A DNA stretch of 16,608 nucleotides from Conidiobolus incongruus B7586 (taxonomy: Eukaryota; Entomophthoromycota; Entomophthoromycetes; Entomophthorales; Conidiobolaceae): assembly GCA_000697335.1 (NCBI GenBank), contig JNEM01012272.1, positions 1-16,608 of the forward strand, read 5' to 3'. Made by a program: the position numbers and the translations under genes. The notes beneath the pieces are model-generated. The model did not search any database and was not told where the DNA came from. It saw only the letters and a list, made by a program, of their open reading frames with translations. Positions 8,721-16,608 of the stretch are shown one piece after another (within the stretch, counting starts at the first letter, position 1; each line of letters starts with the position of its first letter).

Positions 8721-11700
8721 ATGTCTAAATTACTCAAACCAATTACTAAAAGTTTTAAAGTTTTAAATCGCTTGAACCAACAGAGAGAACCCAACCCCGA
8801 TACTAATAGTTACGATAATGTTATGGACGACGATACGATACGTCATCTAGTATCCAATTTTGAAGACGCTCAAAAACGTACTTTTACAAAGTGGATAAAC
8901 GTTCAACTAGATGGGGTGGACGCCAAGGTGAACAATATCGATGAGGATTTGAGGGATGGGAAATTGTTGCTGAAATTACTGAGTATTTTGAGTGGGGAGA
9001 AGGTGGCAGAGCCTGAGAAGAAAAGTAGTAGAATTCATATGATAGCTAATGTGAATAAGTGTATCGAGTTTTTAGAGTTTAAACTTCATGAACCTCTCCA
9101 TAATATTGGGAGTGCAGATATTGTCGACGGTAACGTTAAATTGACACTCGCGTTAATTTGGGTGATGATTTTAAGGTTAAGGATTCAGAAGAGTATTCAC
9201 TGTGAGGAGAGTTTATTAATGAGTCCGAGTGGTCCTAGTTTGGTAGGTTTATTTATTTATTTTATTTAGTCTTAATAATTAATTCATATTTTTTTTTGAA
9301 AGACGCCCACTCTCTCTCACAAAAGTCAGTTGGATAGTAACGATAGATCCATGCTGGATGTGACTCAGTCTACCGAGTTGACGACGCCGAAATTCTCGGT
9401 GCAGGGTACCCCAAGTCGACCTAGTAATGTGGACGCTAAACAGTTTCTGCTGGAGTGGGTGCAGCAACAGTTGAGTATTTATGAAGGGCTGGTTCCTCAA
9501 GTCACCGATTTCAGAGGCTCTTGGAAGAATGGTGTCGCTTTCAGTGCACTCATCAATCGTCACGATCCCAACCTACTCCAAGATTTGGGTGCTATCGTTG
9601 AGAGAGCGTCACGCGATACCAGTGAATGGGAGAGTATTCTTTCCAATGCATTTACAATAGCTGCTAACGGTATGGGAATTCCCCAACTTTTGGATCCTTG
9701 TGACGTTGTTGGAGTTTCCAGCCCGGATGAAAAAATTATTATGATATACGTATCGGAATTCTACGACGTCATGTCTAAAAAGCAACGTATGGAAGAGGTT
9801 GAAGCTTGGAAGCATAAGCAGATTGTGTTTGATCAATTTACCCAACTTGCTAACAGTATCAACACCCAATTGGACACTTTTGCAGAATCCAAATTAGATT
9901 TACCACCCTACGACGCTCCCAGAGAACCTCAAAAGTTAGAAGAACTTGGTCAGTTACAAAAAGCAAGATCCACCAGTGTTTTAGAATACCAGTCAACTAT
10001 CGACACTTTAATCAAGACTGGAAATACACTCATGAACTCATATGCAGAATCTGAGCCAAATTTTATTGACATCGTAAAAGATACACAGAGTCAAATACTC
10101 AAAAAATGGGATGATCTCAAAGCAGAAATCCAAAATCAATCCGAAATGATCCAAAATCTAAGCTTATGGGGCGAACTGAACGAATCATTGACGTCATTTG
10201 GTCACAAGTTGGACGCATTTCACTCCAATATCACCGACTTGATGGACAAAAGGGGTACACTGCCTCCCGAAGAAGCCGAACATCAGTTTAGACAGCTTTC
10301 TGAAGTGCTCAAACACTACCTGAGTGAGTGGAGTGACTTGAATTCGCGCGCACAGTCCCAAGCACCTCCCCACATTTTCGAAAAACTCAAGCGTTATAAG
10401 GAGTTTTTGGATCACTCTAGGGGCAATTTGGATCGATACAAAGCTTTAGAGCAGTTCCAAAAGTTTAAAGATCATCTGAGCGACCAACTTCTTACATTGT
10501 TTAACAAACGGTCGGAAGTGCGCAAACTCATTATGAAGATCATATGGACGCCCGAAGTCACAGATTATACCAACATAGATCAAAGTTTGAGCGCTTTCAA
10601 TCGTTGGCTGAAAGCTGACGGCGAAATGTTGATAGCCAATGTCAAAGAGAAGTGTATGGATATTCGCAAATTGATCGAGGAGTCCAACCTAACAAATCAG
10701 AACTCCCAGTTGTCTACAATCCTGCTGAAAGAGGAGGAGGTGAATGTGAGCTGGCAAGAATTGTCACGTCTCGTCGCTTTGGGCCACCAGTTGTTAGCCC
10801 AATCTAAAATTGTAACTCAAATAAATTCCAAGTTGGATACAATTGAAACCACTTTGAATCACACTGAAACTATGATTTTGGAGGGTGGCGACCAGTCCAA
10901 CGTTCAGACTATTCTATCCCAGGTCCAGAATGATCTCAGCACTTTGGAAGCTGAAAAAGATAGAGTTCCAACTGTTGATTCACCAGAAACTCAAGCTGCT
11001 ACCAGTGAAATTGTGAACTATCTTACGCAGAGATTCTCTCACCTTTATTCCCTGTTAGATAATTGCAAATCGCAAAAACAGCAAATTGAAGAGAATTCGG
11101 AACTTCTCCGACTGTTTGAAGAATCGGTATCCAATGGATCAGACTTAATTGACACCTTGAACAAACAAACACAATGGGTTGACAGAGCTCTTCAACTTTT
11201 AGCAACAATGGAAGCGAGTCAAGTGCAAGAGATCACATCGCAGTTATCATCCAAATTGGAAGAACTGAGTGCAGAAATCATCATGATCGAAAGCAAGCAC
11301 AAAAAATTTGTGAATTCTGTGGATGAAGTCTACCCCAAACTTCAATTAACTACCCATAAAAATGAACTCGATACTTTGAAAAAGGAAGCTGTAGTCCTGT
11401 TTAAAAATCTAGAGACTGGTGCTTCCAACATCATCCAAGGAGTACTGTCGGGCGACTACATCAGTTCCAACGTCTCCCAAATCGTCGAACTTTTGAACGC
11501 TATGAAAGATTTGCAATCCGCTATTGAATCGAGTGATATCGACACTATCAGTGCGACAGCGTTTGAGGAGTGGCGTACCGCCATTAAGGAAGTAGATGCC
11601 AAATGTGATACATTAATAGCGACGCCATCCAAAGATTTCAACTCCGACCTCATTCCGAAACTAAAAGTGCAATTCGACTCAAAAATTGAAGCTTTGCGCG

Positions 11701-14700
11701 ACATTTTAAAGAAGTCATCAACGCTGTTGGAAGAGCGTTGCGAAACCTTCAAGAACAAGGATTTCAAGCGACATTTGGAGGTTTGCGAAGCGTTCAAAAT
11801 GCAGTGCAGTGAGTTAGAAGCTGCTTGCGTCTTAGCAATTAATACTCACTCCAAATTTTCGGGAATGATGCTCGTTGACGATTTGGTCAAATACCAAGAA
11901 TTCAAGGTGGCATATCAAGAAGCTCTCCTACAGAGATCTCATCTCAAGCTCAAGTATAAATCGCTACAATTAGATTACGACAAATTACTGGAGTTGCAAG
12001 AAACTGAATTGAAGGCATCGGCACTCGAATCCCATCAAAATTGCGTCGATCTATTTTTCAAGTATGAAACTTCGCTAGAAGCTATCAAAACCTTAATTGA
12101 ATTCAACGCGATCATCATTGAAACCTCCACGCAAATAACCAAACTTGCGGAAGATTTGCAGGAGGATCAACAAACCATTATCGACCTGATTAATGTTCCA
12201 ACTTTCGAATTGTCTGATAAAGTCGCCAAAATTGACGAACTTTTAACATCCAAGGAAAAGCAGTTGCAAACCGTCAAAATCCCCAATGATTACCATAATA
12301 CATTCGACAAGTTTGATACACAAATTGTTGAGATTGCGAACCATAACGTATCGAAACTGGGTCAACAGTTAATGCAGTTGGTAGATATGTTTGAAGGGAC
12401 TAAAAAGCAGTTTCAAACAAATCGCAAAACAGCCGAAGACGCTCAAAATTCGCAAATTGAAGAGAAGTTGCAAGGGTTGGAAACTTGGTGTCAGCAACAG
12501 TTTGATACCTTGGTCAAGGAACGAGACCAAATTCGGAACTGTGCACTCAAGCAAATGTCATCAGTGCAGAGTACGAATGCATTGATCGATAAACTTGAAG
12601 GAAGTCACCAAAGGCTGAGGGAGAAGATCCGAGGTCAATTTGACGAAATGAAGGATATTGAAACTCAACTCAAGCACTCCAATATTGACAAGTCGCCAAG
12701 ATTGAAATCCATGTTGGAGGATTTGGATCAAGAGATTAATGATCGCGAAACTATTTTCACAAGTATCAAACATTTAGCCAACCATATGGGCATCTGTAGA
12801 CGTTTCGAAGCCCAAATGACAGCTCTAAAAGCTCCTTTAAGTCAAGATATTTTAAATTCTAAAGGTTATCAAGCTTTGGATTCAGCACTTTCTGAGAATG
12901 GCGAATTGACTAAATTGAAATCCGAATTCCACTCAAGTTGCGAAATCGTAAAACCCATTTTCAACGACATGAAAGCTTCGACTTCTGATCTATTCGCTTA
13001 TATCGATTCCGAAGAAATTTCTAATTTATCTAAAATCTCTTTCGATTTATTGACTGAATACGATAGTTTGAACAAATTGAGAGAGTTGAGTAAATCCAAT
13101 TTGGAAGTGCACGTAAAAGCTCACGATTTGGTAGAATTGATGGAAGGATTGCAAAAGAATGTGGATAATATCGATAATGTGGATATTAACCAGAGTAAGA
13201 AGGAGGATACGCTCGAGCTTATTAGAAACCGATTGCACGACCCAATTATGAAAGAGTGCGAAAATTTGAGACGAATGGTACTCAATTTGCCGGACGGGTC
13301 CAGGGATTGGAGCGGAAAGGTCAAGAGTCTTTATGAGATGTCGCACCTACTCCTGAGTGCGATCGACGAGAAGCAATCCGAGATTCAGAATGCTCAAATG
13401 GTCAAGCAGTTCTTGGCGAGGAGTGACGAGATGGATAATTTGATCGGTCAGTTTTTGGAGGTCATCGATTCCGTTACGGCTATAGCGGACTCGTCCACGT
13501 CGTTCCTGGAAGAGTTGGAAAAAGCTCAGAAGAAGTTGCAGGTGAGGGGTGATACCATCACTGCGGAAGCTACCGATCTCATCGACGAATTGAGCGCTCA
13601 GTGCCAAAGTATTAGCGACTGGAGGGCTGGTCAACGTCTCCAACTAATCACGGAACAGTGGGACGAAACTTCACAATTGGCGAAATCCGTCATGGACAAA
13701 TTGTTCAAGAGGATTGAGTACAAGCAGGAAACACATAATATCAATCGAGCCAAATCTTTGCAGAGAGCAACTTCCCGCAATCATCCCAAGTATATTCCCC
13801 CTGACAAGAATAAAATCGGATCCCGATATATGCAGAATATTGGTAATGTCAAGCCGCCAAAACCTTCACCCAAGCCTAAGCAAAGTTCCAACAATGACAA
13901 GACGAAATCCCCCAATCGTTACGTACCCAATCTCAAAGATAATTTGGACGTAGAAATCGCCAGAGTGGTCAACGAATGCCCCGAACCTATCCAAGTGGCT
14001 CGCGATCCCGAAACTGGCAAGTACTGGATCGGGGATAAGGATCCCAAGCTGTGCTACTGCAGAGTTCTCAACAGTCGCATGGTGATGGTCAGAGTAGGCG
14101 GTGGCTGGAAAGAACTGTCCAAGTTCCTTTTGGACTACTCCGAAAAGCACTCGTCGTCCAATCCCGGAACGATCAAATCGCCCAACAGATTCTTCAGGGC
14201 TTACAATCCCGATGTTGTGATAGACCGACCTCCTTCGAGATCGTCAGGGTCCGTCACAGGGGTGCTATCGCCAGATAGTATGAAAAAGTTTACAAGTCCG
14301 ATGCTCACCAACAGAACTATGAATGTGACCTTAAATCCTGATAATCGAATTACTTATGGCGCTGGATTCTTGCCTCTCGAGGTCAAGAATCGTCCCAAAT
14401 CAAGATTAGGCGGCAAAATGTCGTCCACACCTACAAGTAGATCGCAGTCGGAAGGTACCAACAATCATCAGGATAGTCACCTCACGCGTAGTAATCGATC
14501 CAGCGTGCTCATGTCACCAACCGGGTCCAACAATTCCAGGCCCAACTCCCGCATGTACAGTCGACCTAGCTCCAGCCTCGGCAGCAGCAACTATGCCTCA
14601 CCCACCATTGCCTCCACATCCAAGGCCAAAAACATCGATGACACACTCCTCAAGCCTTACGGCTACAACAGTCTCGACGGCATCAGGGGTCTCCAGCTGC

Positions 14701-14858
14701 AGAAGTCGCGAAGCTCCTCATCCTTGGATGGTCGTAACTCGACCAAATCACTTCCTGAAAAGAGGACTCCATTCAATGTTTTGGACCCCGAAGCCTTTAG
14801 TCCAATCAACGAAGCTAATGAATTAAGTCAATTGGAGTTGACACCCGAAATGAAATAA
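8721..14858 (+). CDS. giant spectraplakin-like cross-linker: CH-CH-spectrin-like rod-GAS2, 2025 aa
   Basis: Joined 8721-9242 and 9303-14858. It should bind F-actin by its tandem CH domains and microtubules by its GAS2 domain and basic tail, linking the two in the cytoplasm. CH1 is about residues 49-157, with both actinin-type signatures (QKRTFTKWIN; ADIVDGNVKLTLALIW). CH2 is about 216-331 (FRGSWKNGVAFSALINRHDP; LLDPCDVV; SPDEKIIMIYVSEFY). Residues about 335-1690 are continuous charged helix with spectrin-type tryptophans (LKKWDDLKAEI, LSEWSDLNSRAQ, ITEQWDETSQLAKSVMDKL). By length this is room for roughly 12 repeats of about 106 residues, diverged. GAS2 is about 1720-1785 (GKYWIGDKDPKLCYCRVLNS, then MVMVRVGGGWKELSKFLL). 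The last 240 residues are Ser/Arg/Pro-rich and low in complexity, like microtubule-binding tails. Unlike metazoan spectraplakins I see no plakin domain and no EF-hands before GAS2. The ATG is the first in frame and is followed by a basic 45-residue leader. The frame is intact and G+C is far above its flanks. Confidence 0.93.
9243..9302 (+). other. 60-nt GT-AG intron between CH1 and CH2
   Basis: The donor GTAGGT follows codon 174 and the acceptor is in TTTTTTTTTGAAAG, with TTAATAATTAAT as a possible branch region. It is phase 0. The unspliced frame hits a stop at 9267-9269. Removing 60 nt joins ...SGPSL to TPTLSHKSQ, which leads straight into CH2. No ATG lies in the second frame before 9351, so splicing rather than separate genes is favoured. 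Confidence 0.9.
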
Positions 14859-16608
14859 TTGGAAACATTTAATTTTAAATTTAATTAATTTTTCTTGAAG
14901 GGAGGTATTATATTAAAATACACAATGCTAAAATTAATCATTTTTTAATTTTTTGGGATTATATTAAATTTTTGAGATGGATAGATACCTTAAAAATGAT
15001 CAGTTTAGTTTGATTTTCTTCATCATTGATTCAAATTGTTGTCACTGTATTTATTTGAGAATTTTATATTATTGAATTCATTTTTTATTATTTTTTTAAT
15101 TAATTGAATAATTTCATTTTACATATTAGAAACTTTCAAATTATTTTTAAACTGTATTTAGTTTAAATTTAATAGTTCAAATAAATAATTAAAATTTTAT
15201 TTAAGAAGGATATAAATATTAATTGCAAAATTATATAATTAAAATGGCCAATAATAAATAAATAAATATACACTTTTAATTTGTAAATAAAAAACAAATA
15301 TATATTGATAATATTATTTTTATTTCTATTTAACAAGAATTTGGTAATATAAAATTTCAAATATATTATGATAGATATTAAAAATAACATATATAGCTGA
15401 TCTTTAAGTGAATATATTAATTAAATCAATTTGATCAATATATATTAGAGTTAAATATTTATTATATAATGAAATATAAGCTTATAACTTAATTAACTTA
15501 TTATTTAATATTATATTTTATTCAAAATATATCAAAATTGGAATTTAAGGAATATTATAGTTTTTTAAAATATAATTATAATTAAATCTTATTAAAATAA
15601 TTATATTATGGACAAAATATTATAAACTTTATATATTGAAAATTAATAATAAAAGTAAATAGGTTTAAAATAAATTTAATAAATAATATAATTTTGCATT
15701 AAATATTTTCTTTAATATTTTATTTGATGTTATAATAATAAATATATACAAGAGTGAGATTAATTTTTGTCATTATATTATTATATCAATCAATATCATT
15801 AATTAATAATTTTTAATTTAAATTTATTAAAAATCGATTTGATCGTAATAGATTATATATTATTTCATGCTTTATTTAATTAATGTTATAATTGAAGTTT
15901 GAAATTTTAATGATTAAAATGTTATATCTAATAATGAGAGCAATAATAAAATAGATAAAAAATGTTTTGATTGAGTAATTATATTAACGATGTTAATATT
16001 ATATACTTAATTCAATAAACTCTACTATAGATATTTTTAAACAGTTAATAAATATTTAATAATTATAAATTAATATAATATCTGAGTTATATCATACTTC
16101 AAGTAATAGTTATAATATATTAAATAATTAATTGAATAATATTTTTTCATAATGATATTCATTTTAATTGAAATAATTTCAAAATATTGGAATATATTTA
16201 TTTGTATATAGTTAAACTAATTAATTGTTTTACATATTTATTAATATTTAAAATTAATTGAATATTATATTAATTTAAATAAATATTGAAAATAACTTAA
16301 TTATTTTAAAAATTCATATTATTAATTTGATAAGAAAAAATCACAAATATTTTAATTTCTGATTTTTCAAATATAATGGTAGTGTTGAAAGTTAATTTAT
16401 ATACAAAAGAATTAAAACTTTTATAATTTATATTTATATTTATTTATAATAAGTTTTTTTTTAAAACACTTTTACTTAAAAATTAATAATTCTTAAACCA
16501 AATACTAATTATCATAAATTTTATATTTATATATTATTATAATTAAATTACAATCCTTGTAAAATTATTTATAATTTGAAAATATTCTATAAAAATAGTA
16601 TTTTATCT
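14859..16608. other. AT-rich 3' flank and intergenic DNA, no gene seen
   Basis: After the stop of the large gene the sequence falls to extreme A+T with only shadow frames. No AATAAA occurs in the first 300 bases; the first clear ones lie near 15180-15270, so the poly(A) site cannot be placed. A 16-base match (TGATTTTTCAAATATA, about 16360-16375) to the reverse complement of the right end region of mariner copy 2 is too short, in such composition, to call a third copy. Confidence 0.6.

Noticed and set aside
11456-13346. Several minus-strand frames of 60-113 codons inside the large gene
   Set aside because: All lie opposite the intact spectrin-like rod coding sequence and show no motifs; they are shadows.
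15169-15390. 73-codon minus-strand frame rich in Ile, Tyr, Asn and Leu
   Set aside because: Its residues are what nearly pure A+T gives by chance, and no motif or homologous pattern was seen.
16355-16608. Third mariner end at the right edge, suggested by TGATTTTTCAAATATA and nearby AATGGTAG
   Set aside because: No TTAC terminus with TA and no longer alignment to copies 1 or 2 could be found; a 16-base match is weak in such AT-rich DNA.

Overview
This is a eukaryotic nuclear window of very AT-rich DNA holding one long, intact, clearly more GC-rich gene. The gene has a 60-nt GT-AG intron and combines two calponin-homology domains, a long spectrin-like helical rod and a GAS2 domain, an architecture known from opisthokonts. 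Lack of plakin and EF-hand regions, mostly intronless structure, compact introns and a C-to-T decay pattern that favours CpA in the mobile elements together suggest a fungus, perhaps an AT-rich early-diverging one. That placement is an inference, and an invertebrate is not excluded.

Layout, left to right. 1-503 is the 3' part of a mariner (DD34D) transposon whose transposase frame is still open. 561-951 is a small unrecognised gene or gene remnant in two frames. About 1173-6535 is a long, decayed copy of a gene that I identify as APC1, the large scaffold subunit of the anaphase-promoting complex. Its motifs appear in the correct order on the + strand but across several frames with many stops. 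This copy is interrupted at 1884-3183 by a second, complete-length (1300 bp), heavily decayed mariner in the opposite orientation, with terminal inverted repeats and TA duplications. About 6536-8720 is AT-rich, with faint coding-like remnants near 7030-7340 and 7950-8270 and an AAT microsatellite before the next promoter. 8721-14858 is the CH-CH-spectrin-GAS2 gene (2025 codons, two exons). 14859-16608 is AT-rich DNA in which I see no gene.

Only the large cytoskeletal gene, and possibly the small 5' gene, look functional. It should encode a giant cytoplasmic cross-linker binding F-actin at its N-terminus and microtubules at its C-terminus. The rest is a graveyard of a host gene and two related mariners. 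Comparing the mariners gives a mutation spectrum dominated by C:G to T:A changes, mostly at CpA/TpG, as repeat-induced point mutation would leave. All alignments here were made by eye and all family comparisons are from memory.
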